Source: Algoriphagus alkaliphilus (lineage in GTDB: Bacteria > Bacteroidota > Bacteroidia > Cytophagales > Cyclobacteriaceae). From it: DNA of 64,000 nt. Position 1 is the first letter of the stretch. The number at the start of each line of letters is the position of its first letter. This document shows positions 55,340 through 64,000 of this stretch, piece by piece. The position numbers were made by a program, and so were the translations under genes. The stretch lies in NCBI RefSeq assembly GCF_900103735.1, contig NZ_FMXE01000009.1, forward strand, positions 62,001 through 126,000. The letters run 5' to 3'. The notes below the pieces were generated by a model. The model saw only the letters and a program-made list of their open reading frames with translations, did not search any database and was not told where the DNA came from.

Positions 55340-56890
55340 ATGAAAAGAAACCTGCTAACCATTTCAATTTTGGCACTTGCTGTTTTTTCCTCCTGCGAAA
55401 AAAAGGTAGCACCCGAAGTCAAAAACTATTGGCCTCAGGCCGGGGTGACCTATGAGATTTTTGTTCAGTCTTTTTATGACTCAAACGGTGACAGCATCGG
55501 CGATTTCAATGGGGTCACGCAAAAGTTGGACTACGTGAAAGAATTGGGTGCCAATGCCATTTGGTTTATGCCAATCATGCCTTCCCCAACTTACCATAAA
55601 TATGATGTGACGGATTACAAGGCCGTTCATCCCGACTATGGTACTATGGAAGATTTCAAAAATCTCCTTGATGAGGCACACAAGCGCGATATCAAAATCG
55701 TTGTTGACCTGATTATCAATCATACCGGAAGCGATCACCCCTGGTTTTTGGAAGCCAAATCCGGTAGGGATAATCCATACCGGGATTATTATGTTTGGGC
55801 TCAGAAAGATACTATTGCTGATTTTTTGAATAAAAAAACGATCACACTAGACTCGGATAATATCAGACAATGGCATGATCCGGGACAGGGAGAAGATTTT
55901 TACTACGGATTTTTCTGGGGAGGAATGCCGGATCTCAATTTTGATAATCCCAAAGTTCGGGAGGAAATTTACGACATTGGAAGGTTTTGGCTGGAAGAAA
56001 TAGGGGTGGACGGATTCCGCTTGGATGCGGCAAAGCACATTTTCCCGGATGATCGTCCGCTGGATAATCACGGGTTTTGGAAGGAATTTCGCTCAAAAAT
56101 GGAAGCCATCAAGCCGGATGTTTATCTGGTTGGCGAGGTATATGACAAAAAGGAAATTGTAGCCCCTTATCTGCCCGGTCTTCCTGCGTTGTTCAATTTT
56201 GATTTCCACTACACGCTCCTGGAGACGATGAATACTGAGAACGGGATGCTTTTGGCTAAAAAACAAAAAGAAGTTCTCGATTTTTATCAAGCCATTACCC
56301 CAAGTTTTATTGATGCTACCTTTTCTTCCAATCACGATCAGCCACGAATTCTGAATGAATTGGGTTCAGATTCCAAGAAATACAAGCAGGCTATTTCTAT
56401 ACTACTGACCATGCCTGGGGCGCCTTATCTGTATTATGGTGAGGAGATCGGAATGCTAGGATTGAAACCCGATGAGCACATTCGCGAGCCTTTTCTTTGG
56501 GACATAAAAGCCAAAGACACTGGTAGGGCTCAATGGATTAAGGCGAAATATTCCAAAGATTCGACAGTGACTCCTTTGGCTCAGCAGAGAATGGATCCAA
56601 ACAGCTATTTCAATCACTACAAAAATCTGATTCAACTCAGAAATTCTTATCCGGCTTTAGCGGTTGGATCACTTACTCTTCCGGAATCAGAACTGCAAAA
56701 AACGGTGATGGCCTATTTCCGAAAATCAGGTGACCAGGAGATTTTTGTGGTTCACAATGTGGGCAAAGAAGAGGTGGAAATTGATTTACCTGCTGGATTC
56801 AAAGCTGTGATTTTCAGTTTGGGAGAAAGCGAGGAAAAAGCAGGCAAATTGAAATTGTCCGGAAACTCAAGTAGGGTTTATTTGAAATAA
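55340..56890 (+). CDS. GH13 alpha-amylase-family lipoprotein
   Basis: The ATG at 55340 (MKRNLLTISILALAVFSSCEKK) gives a lipoprotein signal peptide with Cys in the SSC lipobox. An upstream frame from 55292 would read through the terminator. The roughly 516-residue protein has GH13 motifs VDGFRLDAAKHIF (nucleophile Asp229), LVGEVYDKKE (acid Glu266) and SSNHDQPR (Asp333). It would be anchored in the membrane facing the periplasm or surface, cutting maltooligosaccharides or starch. Size and order of domains suggest an oligo-1,6-glucosidase/neopullulanase-like relative is possible. Confidence 0.88.
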   Translation: MKRNLLTISILALAVFSSCEKKVAPEVKNYWPQAGVTYEIFVQSFYDSNGDSIGDFNGVTQKLDYVKELGANAIWFMPIMPSPTYHKYDVTDYKAVHPDYGTMEDFKNLLDEAHKRDIKIVVDLIINHTGSDHPWFLEAKSGRDNPYRDYYVWAQKDTIADFLNKKTITLDSDNIRQWHDPGQGEDFYYGFFWGGMPDLNFDNPKVREEIYDIGRFWLEEIGVDGFRLDAAKHIFPDDRPLDNHGFWKEFRSKMEAIKPDVYLVGEVYDKKEIVAPYLPGLPALFNFDFHYTLLETMNTENGMLLAKKQKEVLDFYQAITPSFIDATFSSNHDQPRILNELGSDSKKYKQAISILLTMPGAPYLYYGEEIGMLGLKPDEHIREPFLWDIKAKDTGRAQWIKAKYSKDSTVTPLAQQRMDPNSYFNHYKNLIQLRNSYPALAVGSLTLPESELQKTVMAYFRKSGDQEIFVVHNVGKEEVEIDLPAGFKAVIFSLGESEEKAGKLKLSGNSSRVYLK

Positions 56891-56916
56891 TTTGAAAAAA
56901 GAGTAAGACTCTAAAA

Positions 56917-56950
56917 AGGCCCGGAATTGATATTTCGGGCCTTTTTTTTT
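56917..56950. terminator. Bidirectional intrinsic terminator
   Basis: AAAAAGGCCCGGAA pairs with TTTCGGGCCTTTTT, forming a strong GC stem with T and A runs on both sides. It separates the amylase gene and the convergent barrel-protein gene. Confidence 0.88.
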
Positions 56951-57608
56951 ATCCCTTTTTTATAAGTTTTCGTGAAATGCCCAGGCCGAAATTATAGTAG
57001 TTGCCATCAAAATCAGACACGAAATAGTGGAGCCCTCCTTCAGGTCGAATTACCCAGCCATCGCCAAAATTTATCCCAAAACCAAAATTCAATTTTAAGA
57101 GTCCATCATCAATCCCACTACCTTCTTCTAAAGAAATCATATAGCTCGGAGAGAGATTAAGCGTCACTTTTTCACCAAGAGGAAGGGAGAATATTAAGGT
57201 TGGGTCTGTCATCCAGTTTTTATCAGCGCCATCTCCAAAATTGAATCCTACAGGAAGGTAAAACGCGAATTTTCCACTTTCACTTGAGAATTTTGGTCCA
57301 ATCGTCAAGCCATTTATTCCATCACCCTTACCTTCATTAAAATTGAATCGGTCATATCTGACGCGAAGTTCAGTCAAATTGCTTAACCCAAGCCCGGATT
57401 GAAAACCAAAATTGTTGAAAATCTTGTTACTTTCTCCATCGTATGCTACTCCGACATTGGAATAAAATGCAGTCATTTCCGCATTCCCTTTTCCTACAGA
57501 TCTCGCTCCTTGAAAATTGGAAGAAAATTGGGCCAGACTGTTGGTTGAAATTGAAAGTAAGCTTCCTACTGCTAAGAAACCCACCAGAACTCTTTTTAGA
57601 TTTTTCAT
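56949..57608 (-). CDS. Outer-membrane beta-barrel protein
   Basis: The ATG at 57606-57608 (MKNLKRVLVGFLAVGSLLS) gives a signal peptide ending in NSLAQ. The mature part (about 190 residues) is built of alternating amphipathic strands ending in aromatic residues, e.g. LTELRVRYDRFNFN and YNFGLGISRKL, typical of outer-membrane barrels of the phenol-degradation MetA-like or transporter-like family. A longer frame from 57692 is not favoured. No ligand can be assigned. Confidence 0.7.
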   Translation of the reverse strand: MKNLKRVLVGFLAVGSLLSISTNSLAQFSSNFQGARSVGKGNAEMTAFYSNVGVAYDGESNKIFNNFGFQSGLGLSNLTELRVRYDRFNFNEGKGDGINGLTIGPKFSSESGKFAFYLPVGFNFGDGADKNWMTDPTLIFSLPLGEKVTLNLSPSYMISLEEGSGIDDGLLKLNFGFGINFGDGWVIRPEGGLHYFVSDFDGNYYNFGLGISRKLIKKG

Positions 57609-57692
57609 TTTGTATTTGTCGGTGATTATAGTGCTGACACCCCACTTTTTTGTGTTGAGTTTTTGAAAAAAGGAAAGGCCTTGTGTGATCAA

Positions 57693-58096
57693 GAATTTCC
57701 CTAAGTGATATTAAAAAGATGGAATAGGACCATGCCTTTGAAAAAGCTGAAGCCAGAATTCATTTTTAGGTTTTTCACCGGATTAGAGGGGAGGTTTCTG
57801 AATATTTAGTGAAAATCAGGTATTTTTTTTCAGTCAAAGTCCTTATATGGCAAAAATTGATAATTGAGTCCGGGTAGATCAATTGCTCCAATCCAGTTCA
57901 ATTAGTCTTTTTAGAGAGTTGTTTTTTTTGGTAAAAGATCCCCGATTCGATTTTTGCATTCTTTTGAATAAAGCTTAGATTTAAGTGACTGTAAGTCTTT
58001 TGTTTAGCCCGCAAACCACTAAGGCGATGATTTTTTGAACTGCCTTGTGGATTGCAGGAATTTTTCATTAAACCAATTTTTAAAACCTAACGCACC
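57693..58096. other. 404-bp gap upstream of the large CHAT-protein gene
   Basis: No gene is seen. The nearest promoter candidate, TTTG at 57953-57956 and TAGATTTA at 57976-57983, has exactly 19 bp between the boxes and would leave a leader of about 105 bases. The stretch is AT-rich and lacks clear inverted repeats. Being the front of an accessory locus, it is a plausible recombination boundary. Confidence 0.5.
57953..57983 (+). promoter_or_regulatory. Candidate Bacteroidota promoter for the CHAT-protein gene
   Basis: TTTG (57953-57956), 19-bp spacer, and TAGATTTA (57976-57983) give the usual -33/-7 layout, with one mismatch in the -7 box (TAnnTTTG). It lies upstream of the ATG at 58097. Confidence 0.4.
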
Positions 58097-61000
58097 ATGT
58101 CAACATTCAAAATCAGGTTAAGAGGTCAGGAGCTTCCCAAAGAAATTTTCCAGCTGGAGGATCAGGCACTTGGCTATTACGATGTCACCAAAACTTTCAC
58201 GGTCGAAAGCTCCACACGGAGTGATGTTCCGGAGCATGTCTTGGAACTTGCACAGGATGAAATCCTTGAGCTGGACTTTGAGGACAATACATTTTGGCTC
58301 GGAGACGCAGATTCGGTCAAGCAAATTTTTGCCAAAGAACTCAAACGAAGCGGGGATAGTGAGGAGATTTACCTATCAGGCACTATTGAAACCGATGAGC
58401 AGGATCGAAGCCTCGTGCAGAAAGTAGCGATCAAAGCTGCCAAGGTTTTTGTGAAAAATAAAGTCATCCGACCAGGAATTAAAAACCTGGCTCTTAAAGC
58501 TGAAAATGCTGCATTGAAGTTTGCCGGAAAGACCGTGGAAGATGATAAAGCCGCAGTGCTGCTTTCTGTTTCCAAAGATTTTGATTTGGCCGAGGCTGAT
58601 TTTTCAAAACTGGATCATGCTAAAAAAAGTCTTTTGCTAATTCACGGTACAGGCTCTTCATCCTTGGGTTCTTTTGGAGAAATGAAAGGGACAGAGGAGT
58701 GGGGTAGGCTCGTTGATTACTACGGAGCGTCCAATCTTCTGGCCCTGCAGCACCGCACGCTTACCTGTAGTCCCTTGCAAAACGTTTTGGCTACTCTGGA
58801 ATCCCTTCCAAATGGGATCGTTCTGGATTTGATTACCCATTCCCGGGGAGGTTTAGTGGCTGATTTGCTGGCCAGATTTGCGGCTCATCCGGATGGGTTT
58901 GGGGAAGATGAGTTGGAAGTGTTAAAAAATAGTGAGCGTAAAATCGACTTGGATACGATTGCTAAGATTTCCAAGGTACTCAAATCCAAATCCATAAAAA
59001 TCGACCGGGTGGTCCGGGTAGCCTGTCCTGCCAATGGCACTACGCTTGCATCCAAGCGGATGGACATGTTCCTCAATGTGATCATCAATTTGATCGGTTC
59101 GGCAATCGGAGGCACTACCAATCCGGTTTTTGCCACGATGAAAGAGCTAGTATTGGCCTCTATCGAAACCAAGGATGATGTCACGGTGCTTCCGGGTTTG
59201 GAGTCAATGAATCCCGAATCTTCATTCATCAAAGTGCTTAATTTCCAAGGAACAGAAAGGGAAATTGATTCTCAGCTGATCGTCATAGCAGGAAGCAGTG
59301 AGTTGAGTTTGGCATTTAAGAGTTTGGTAGTGTTGGTGGGGAAGTTCTTTTTTCGGGGGAAAAATGACCTCGTCGTGGACACAGCAAGTATGGAGTTTGG
59401 AGCAAAGCGAATTCCGGGAAATGTCTACCTCTATCTGGAGGAAACAGGCAAGATTGACCATATTACCTATTTCAAAACTCCAAAAATCCGTAAAACCATT
59501 CAAACCGGACTTCTCGGAAGGCTGGAAGAATTTTCAGGGAAAAATAGGACCGATGGAATTACTTTCCTCCGAAGTGGTGATCGGGGAGGCTTCGTATTGG
59601 AAGGTGGCAGGTACACCGGCACTGAAGTGAGTGGCAAAAAACCAATTCTGATCTTACTTCCCGGAATCATGGGTTCCAATTTGAAAGACAAGAATGATTT
59701 ACTTTGGATCCAATATGGGCGATTTTTAAGAGGTCATCTGAAATATCTCAAACCCCACGATCAAGATTGTATTGACCCGGATTCACTGATCAAAACTTCC
59801 TATAAGAATCTGGGGGAATACCTGAGCAAAAACTACGACGTGGTTGCTTTTCCGTTTGATTGGAGGCTTAGTATGGAAGGAAATGCGGCTCTTTTGAATG
59901 AAAAAGTAAAGGAGCTCCTGAGCTTTGGACAACCGATTAAAATGGTTGGGCACAGTATGGGGGGAGTTTTGACACGTGATTTTATCCTGTATCATCCGGA
60001 TACCTATCAAGCGCTAAATTCACTTCCCGGCTTTAAAATATTGTTTTTAGGTTCCCCATTGGGAGGTTCTTATCGGATTCCCTATGTACTATTTGGTAAA
60101 GATGGAATTATCAAACTTTTGGCAAAAATCGACATCAAAAACTCTTCAAAAGAACTTTTGAGTGTCTTTGTGAATTTTCCGGGGATTCTTGCATTGCTAC
60201 CCCTAAACAAATCCGGGAAGCATGATTTTTCCGAAAGGTCATTTTGGGAAAAACTGCGCAAGGCCTCGGGAGACGACTCTTGGCCTATTCCCAACGAGAC
60301 AGATCTTAAGAATTTTGGCAAGTACCAGGACCTGATTTTACAGCAGGAACATAAAATCAACTACGACAATATTTACTACATCGCGGGACAGAGTCGACAG
60401 AAAAAGTTCACAATCTCTGATCTGGAAATCAAAGATGGACAGCTGATTTTCCATGCAACCCATCAAGGAGATGAAAGTGTGACCTGGGAAAGCGGTATTC
60501 CTAAAGGTATTTTGGATCGCAATCATTTTTACTACGCCAATGTCACCCATGGAGGGCTTTCTACTGAAAAGAAGATTTTTGGAGCGATAGAGGATATTTT
60601 AAATCAAGGAAAAACCGGGCGCTTACAAAATTCACTTCCCAAAGTCCGAGGCGACGAGAAAGATTTCCTTGCCCAAGAGGAAGAAATCTTTGATCTCAGC
60701 GAAGAAAATACCATCAATATGCTACTTGGGCTAGGCGAGGATGGGGAGCTCAGAGATCACGAAGCTCCAATTCAGGTGAAAGTTTGCCATGGCGATTTGG
60801 TGTTTGCAGATTATCCGGTTTTGGCAGGGCATTTTCAGTTTGACGCAGTATTGACCACGGAGAAGGTGATTGACGGAAAACTGAATGGTGAACTCTCAAG
60901 ATTGCTGAGCTTGGGATTATATCCCGGTCCCATCGGCACTCATCAGATAGTGATGGCCAAGGATGTGTCCAATACAGACAAGCACTTCAAAGGCACAGTG

Positions 61001-63478
61001 GTAGTTGGGATGGGTATACCTGGTGAATTGACTCCTTATCAATTGATGTTGACAGTTTCGAAAGGAATCTCAAGATACCTCACGATTCGAAATGTCAGTG
61101 TCGATGATGACTTAGACAAATTCGAAACAAAGGAGATTATGGGCATCTCGATTATTGCTTTGGCCAACTCTTACGGAGGTTTTTCTAACGACACATCCAT
61201 CCGATCGATCATTTTGGGGATTCAGGATGCGAACCGAAACATTAAAAAAACCTATGGGGGTAAGGTGAAAGTGATCGAAGAAATCGAGATCATAGAACTC
61301 TTTCATGACCGTGCTTTGGGAATATTGAGGACTGTCAAAAATCTCGAACAGGACGAAAGTAGGGAATACAATATCAGTGTTCCCAATCTTTCGTTAGTCA
61401 AAAAAGTGGGACGCTTATCCCGAATTCCTTTTGATAACACAGCAGACTGGTGGACCCGAATCAAGGTGACTGAGGACTCAGAGGAAAAGGTAAGCAGGGG
61501 ATTTTCCAGGAAAATTCTCATGGCAATGGCCACCAATGGTGCAAGCGAAAAAGAAGTGCCGCTTCAGGCAAATGTGAGAAATATCGAGACTTTGCTGGAT
61601 GGGATGACTCATAAGAATCAATATGAGCCTGAAATCGCCAAGACCATGTTTGAACTGTTGATTCCATTCGAATTTAAAGAAGATCTCAAGCGGCAGAACA
61701 ATATTACTTGGGTTTTGGATAAACGGACTGCAAATTTTCCTTGGGAAATGCTTCAAGAGGATATCAATGGTCTTCCTCTTTGCATCCATGCGGGGATGGT
61801 GAGGCAGTTGTCCACACCAAATTTTCGCAAAAATGTCACCAATGTTCAGGATAAAAGAGCACTTGTTGTTGGCGATCCTGAATTGAAAGGCTTTATGCCA
61901 CAGCTTAAAGGAGCCGAAAAAGAGGGTGGGTTGGTGACGGATAAACTTAAAGGCAATGGATATGAGACGCAAAGCTTAATCAAAAGTGCAGCACCCGAGA
62001 TTATTCTGAAGCTTTTTACCCAGAATTATAAAATCATTCACCTTGCCGGTCATGGAGTATTCAGTCAGGATACGGACAAAGGGTCGGGTATGGTCATTGG
62101 AAACGGAAATTTCCTAACCACGAGCGATATCGCTCAGATGAGCAAAGTTCCTGAATTTGTCTTTGTGAACTGCTGCTATCTGGGCCAAATCGACAGCAAA
62201 GCCGAGGATGCCAATCAGTATAGAAACCGGCTTGCAGCCAATATTGGGACGCAACTCATTGAAATCGGAGTCAAAGCTGTGATTGTAGCAGGCTGGGCAA
62301 TCGATGATTCGGCTGCGTATGATTTCTGTGAGAAATTTTACGACTGTCTGCTTTGCGGAGTCCCATTTGGTGAGGCTACCAAATCAGCAAGGAAATTGAT
62401 CTTTGAACGCTATAAGGGACGGACCAATACTTGGGGGGCATATCAGTGTTATGGCGATCCATTTTACAAGTTGGATGGGCTAGGTTCTTCGCAGAGATCA
62501 AGTCAGAAATTCTATCTACTAGAAGAAATAGAACTAGAGTTATACAATATGATTTATTCGCTGGAGTCCAAAAATCTAAGCAATGAACATGCACTCAAAA
62601 AGCTCCAAATTCTGGAAGAGGCACTGAAGCAATCCAATCTTTCCAGTGATAAAATTTTGGAATACAAGGCCGAAGTGTATAACAAGATCGGAGATTATAG
62701 CAGAGCGATTTCACTTTATGAAAAGCTGATCAGACTCGAAAAAGCGGGCTATTCATTCAGAGCAATGGAACAATATTGTAATATCACCTGCAAATATTGG
62801 GTGGAGGAATTTTCCAGATTTCCGAAAAAAAGAGAAGAGGCAATCAAAGGAATCGAGCATGCTATTTTGAGGCTGAATAGTCTTTTGGCGCTAGGTGCCA
62901 CAGCAGAGCGGTTCAGCCTTTTGGGCAGCGCTTATAAGCGTAAATTGATGCTTTTAAAAGCCGGAAGTAAAGAGGAATTTATCCAGACCTTAGAAAATTC
63001 TTCAAAAGCTTATTTTGAAGCAGCGAGGATTGCGGATTTTAAAACATCCTACCCTATCAATAATGGCGTACAGCTTGGGCGAATCCATCAACTCATTACA
63101 GCTAAGGAATTTGTCTTAGATGGGAAGTCCAGAGTGAATTTCGGGAAATTACTTGCTGATTTAGAAAAGCTAATCCATTCCAACCCAAAAGAAAAAAAGG
63201 ATTATTGGGATTTGGTAGCCGAAACTAATCTTTCACTTTCAAGAATAGTAATCGACAAAAAGCCAGCTAAGAAGGATTGGGAGCAATTGAAAAACTCTTA
63301 CGCCGAAGTCTGGATAAAAGCAGGAAGCACCTCTGACAAAAAGGCTGAGGAAGAGCATTTGGAAGTGTTGATAAAAGGGTTGGAATTGGGAGAATCTGAA
63401 GAAGCCAAAGTTTTGAAGGAGTCATTGAGGAGTCTAAAATTAGAGTTTTCGGAGATTAAAAACTCCGGAATATCCTGA
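58097..63478 (+). CDS. Giant CHAT protease with two lipase-like alpha/beta hydrolases and a helical tail
   Basis: The 1793-residue protein has no signal peptide, so it is cytoplasmic. After an N-terminal domain (about 1-165), hydrolase 1 spans about 170-450 with LLLIHGTGSSSLG (about 183) and nucleophile Ser249 in LITHSRGG. Hydrolase 2 spans about 510-860 and resembles LCAT-type lipases, with LLPGIMGSN (about 520) and Ser620 in GHSMGG. A middle region of unrecognised fold (about 890-1160) precedes a CHAT caspase-like domain (about 1180-1490) with catalytic His1319 in LAGHGVF and a Cys in FVNCCYLG (Cys1360, or Cys1359). TPR-like helices follow (about 1500-1780). CHAT proteases are known in immunity and cell-death systems, including TPR-CHAT proteins of type III CRISPR. 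Two hydrolases on one chain point to a combined protein- and lipid-cutting effector, which is inference. Confidence 0.83.
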   Translation: MSTFKIRLRGQELPKEIFQLEDQALGYYDVTKTFTVESSTRSDVPEHVLELAQDEILELDFEDNTFWLGDADSVKQIFAKELKRSGDSEEIYLSGTIETDEQDRSLVQKVAIKAAKVFVKNKVIRPGIKNLALKAENAALKFAGKTVEDDKAAVLLSVSKDFDLAEADFSKLDHAKKSLLLIHGTGSSSLGSFGEMKGTEEWGRLVDYYGASNLLALQHRTLTCSPLQNVLATLESLPNGIVLDLITHSRGGLVADLLARFAAHPDGFGEDELEVLKNSERKIDLDTIAKISKVLKSKSIKIDRVVRVACPANGTTLASKRMDMFLNVIINLIGSAIGGTTNPVFATMKELVLASIETKDDVTVLPGLESMNPESSFIKVLNFQGTEREIDSQLIVIAGSSELSLAFKSLVVLVGKFFFRGKNDLVVDTASMEFGAKRIPGNVYLYLEETGKIDHITYFKTPKIRKTIQTGLLGRLEEFSGKNRTDGITFLRSGDRGGFVLEGGRYTGTEVSGKKPILILLPGIMGSNLKDKNDLLWIQYGRFLRGHLKYLKPHDQDCIDPDSLIKTSYKNLGEYLSKNYDVVAFPFDWRLSMEGNAALLNEKVKELLSFGQPIKMVGHSMGGVLTRDFILYHPDTYQALNSLPGFKILFLGSPLGGSYRIPYVLFGKDGIIKLLAKIDIKNSSKELLSVFVNFPGILALLPLNKSGKHDFSERSFWEKLRKASGDDSWPIPNETDLKNFGKYQDLILQQEHKINYDNIYYIAGQSRQKKFTISDLEIKDGQLIFHATHQGDESVTWESGIPKGILDRNHFYYANVTHGGLSTEKKIFGAIEDILNQGKTGRLQNSLPKVRGDEKDFLAQEEEIFDLSEENTINMLLGLGEDGELRDHEAPIQVKVCHGDLVFADYPVLAGHFQFDAVLTTEKVIDGKLNGELSRLLSLGLYPGPIGTHQIVMAKDVSNTDKHFKGTVVVGMGIPGELTPYQLMLTVSKGISRYLTIRNVSVDDDLDKFETKEIMGISIIALANSYGGFSNDTSIRSIILGIQDANRNIKKTYGGKVKVIEEIEIIELFHDRALGILRTVKNLEQDESREYNISVPNLSLVKKVGRLSRIPFDNTADWWTRIKVTEDSEEKVSRGFSRKILMAMATNGASEKEVPLQANVRNIETLLDGMTHKNQYEPEIAKTMFELLIPFEFKEDLKRQNNITWVLDKRTANFPWEMLQEDINGLPLCIHAGMVRQLSTPNFRKNVTNVQDKRALVVGDPELKGFMPQLKGAEKEGGLVTDKLKGNGYETQSLIKSAAPEIILKLFTQNYKIIHLAGHGVFSQDTDKGSGMVIGNGNFLTTSDIAQMSKVPEFVFVNCCYLGQIDSKAEDANQYRNRLAANIGTQLIEIGVKAVIVAGWAIDDSAAYDFCEKFYDCLLCGVPFGEATKSARKLIFERYKGRTNTWGAYQCYGDPFYKLDGLGSSQRSSQKFYLLEEIELELYNMIYSLESKNLSNEHALKKLQILEEALKQSNLSSDKILEYKAEVYNKIGDYSRAISLYEKLIRLEKAGYSFRAMEQYCNITCKYWVEEFSRFPKKREEAIKGIEHAILRLNSLLALGATAERFSLLGSAYKRKLMLLKAGSKEEFIQTLENSSKAYFEAARIADFKTSYPINNGVQLGRIHQLITAKEFVLDGKSRVNFGKLLADLEKLIHSNPKEKKDYWDLVAETNLSLSRIVIDKKPAKKDWEQLKNSYAEVWIKAGSTSDKKAEEEHLEVLIKGLELGESEEAKVLKESLRSLKLEFSEIKNSGIS

Positions 63479-63571
63479 ATTAGGCAACACCTAACATGAC
63501 CTGATAATCCAAAATATATTTTATCAAATATTATGGAATTTAAAGCCAATTAATCCGGTGTAATTGTATTT

Positions 63572-63587
63572 TTGACAAAATTGTCAA
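63572..63587. promoter_or_regulatory. Palindromic operator before the HTH regulator gene
   Basis: TTGACA-AAAT-TGTCAA is a perfect 6-bp dyad. It lies 18 bp upstream of the regulator start, as expected for self-control by restriction-modification controller proteins. Confidence 0.6.
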
Positions 63588-63605
63588 GGCGAAAATTTCA
63601 AGAAA

Positions 63606-63932
63606 ATGAGAGAAACATTTGGGGAATATATTCACAAACTTAGGTCGGACAACAACTTGACATTGACAAAGCTTGCGGCGGCTTTGGATATTGACCAGTC
63701 AACGCTTTCAAAGATAGAGAATGGGAAAAGAAATGTTCCGATGGACGTTTTACCCAAGCTTTCAAAAATCTTCAATCTTGACCTCAAGCAATTGGAACAC
63801 GAGTATTTCAGTGAGAAAATTGCTGAAATAATTTATCCGCAAGAAGAACCAAGAGAACTTTTAAAAGCGGCCGAAGAAAAGGCAAAATATATGCGAATCA
63901 AGAATCAACAACAAGGAAAAATAAACTTTTAA
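63606..63932 (+). CDS. Xre-family HTH regulator of restriction-modification type
   Basis: The 108-residue protein has an N-terminal helix-turn-helix (LRSDNNLTLTKLAAALDIDQ, then STLSKIENGKRNV) and a helical tail ending AAEEKAKYMRIKNQQQGKINF. In Bacteroidota this tail occurs on regulators that precede DNA methyltransferase and restriction genes, from my recollection. A palindrome TTGACA-N4-TGTCAA lies just upstream. It is followed after three bases by another gene, so it heads a small operon. It probably represses and times expression of that operon. Confidence 0.8.
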   Translation: MRETFGEYIHKLRSDNNLTLTKLAAALDIDQSTLSKIENGKRNVPMDVLPKLSKIFNLDLKQLEHEYFSEKIAEIIYPQEEPRELLKAAEEKAKYMRIKNQQQGKINF

Positions 63933-63935
63933 GCT

Positions 63936-64000
63936 ATGATAAAATATTCAAAACTTCGGGACAAGCTAAAAGTTGAAACCTTTAATGGCAATGCGGAAGA
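63936..64000 (+). CDS. Start of a further gene, cut by the window edge
   Basis: ATG at 63936 opens a frame MIKYSKLRDKLKVETFNGNA that runs out of the window after 21 codons. It begins three bases after the regulator stop and is presumably cotranscribed. A DNA methyltransferase or nuclease is expected from the regulator type, but the visible part cannot confirm this. Confidence 0.5.
   Translation, partial: MIKYSKLRDKLKVETFNGNAE

Noticed and set aside
58097..63478. Type III CRISPR TPR-CHAT protein
   Set aside because: CHAT and TPR-like parts are present, but no cas genes or CRISPR repeats occur in the window and the two hydrolases do not fit that protein.

Overview
The window reads as a chromosomal segment of a member of the Bacteroidota, most likely order Cytophagales (Cyclobacteriaceae or Algoriphagus-like). 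Supporting signs are type IX secretion (T9SS) C-terminal sorting domains on large exported proteins, Bacteroidota-type promoter boxes (TAnnTTTG), almost no Shine-Dalgarno sequences, a fused RibBA, a complete mnhA-G antiporter operon, SLC45-type sugar transport with GH31/GH13 enzymes, and intergenic palindromes typical of this group. The taxonomic call is inference from content; no rRNA is present.

Layout. 1-2.1 kb: a truncated exported esterase, then a DUF3307/SatD pair preceded by four palindromes spaced exactly 28 bp apart. 2.2-8.0 kb: an L-fucose catabolic cluster of the non-phosphorylated type (mutarotase, FucP permease, L-fucose dehydrogenase, fuconolactonase, FAH-family hydrolase, second SDR), with no fuconate dehydratase and with repeat-filled gaps. 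8.0-16.2 kb: a five-gene phosphorelay operon (two large PAS kinases, two response regulators, one receiver-PAS-HisKA protein with no ATPase domain). 16.3-21.6 kb: Gfo/Idh/MocA oxidoreductase with cyclophilin, a GAF histidine kinase, an acyltransferase and an exported esterase. 21.7-27.5 kb: the Mnh/Mrp Na+/H+ antiporter operon. 27.5-28.4 kb: a patchwork of a MITE-like element, a GIY-YIG gene, one intact CAT-anticodon tRNA and two tRNA-like fragments carrying palindromes. 28.5-45.6 kb: mainly housekeeping and exported proteins (HAD, M50 protease, rhodanese, T9SS proteins, PASTA, NifU-like, Mrp/ApbC, DnaG, RibBA, SurE, TPR kinase, solute-binding-like protein). 45.6-56.9 kb: an alpha-glucan utilisation locus (SLC45-type transporter, GH31, LacI regulator, T9SS amylase, fructose-bisphosphate aldolase, lipoprotein amylase). 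57-64 kb: an outer-membrane barrel protein, a 1793-residue protein joining two lipase-like alpha/beta hydrolases to a CHAT caspase-like protease and a helical tail, then a restriction-modification-type HTH regulator and the start of a further gene cut by the window edge. This end looks like the start of a defence or accessory island.

How the parts work together. The fucose cluster would take up L-fucose and oxidise it towards pyruvate and lactate, provided a dehydratase is encoded elsewhere. In the glucan locus, the cell-surface amylases would make oligosaccharides, the SLC45-type carrier would import them, GH31 would release glucose, and aldolase would feed glycolysis under LacI control. The strongest candidates for undescribed biology are the double-hydrolase CHAT protein, the tRNA/GIY-YIG/palindrome locus, and the 28-bp-phased operator array in front of satD. 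Small-element insertions have reshaped gene ends at two further places: a MITE supplies the stop codon of a kinase, and a 14-bp duplication brackets an insert between mnhA and mnhB.
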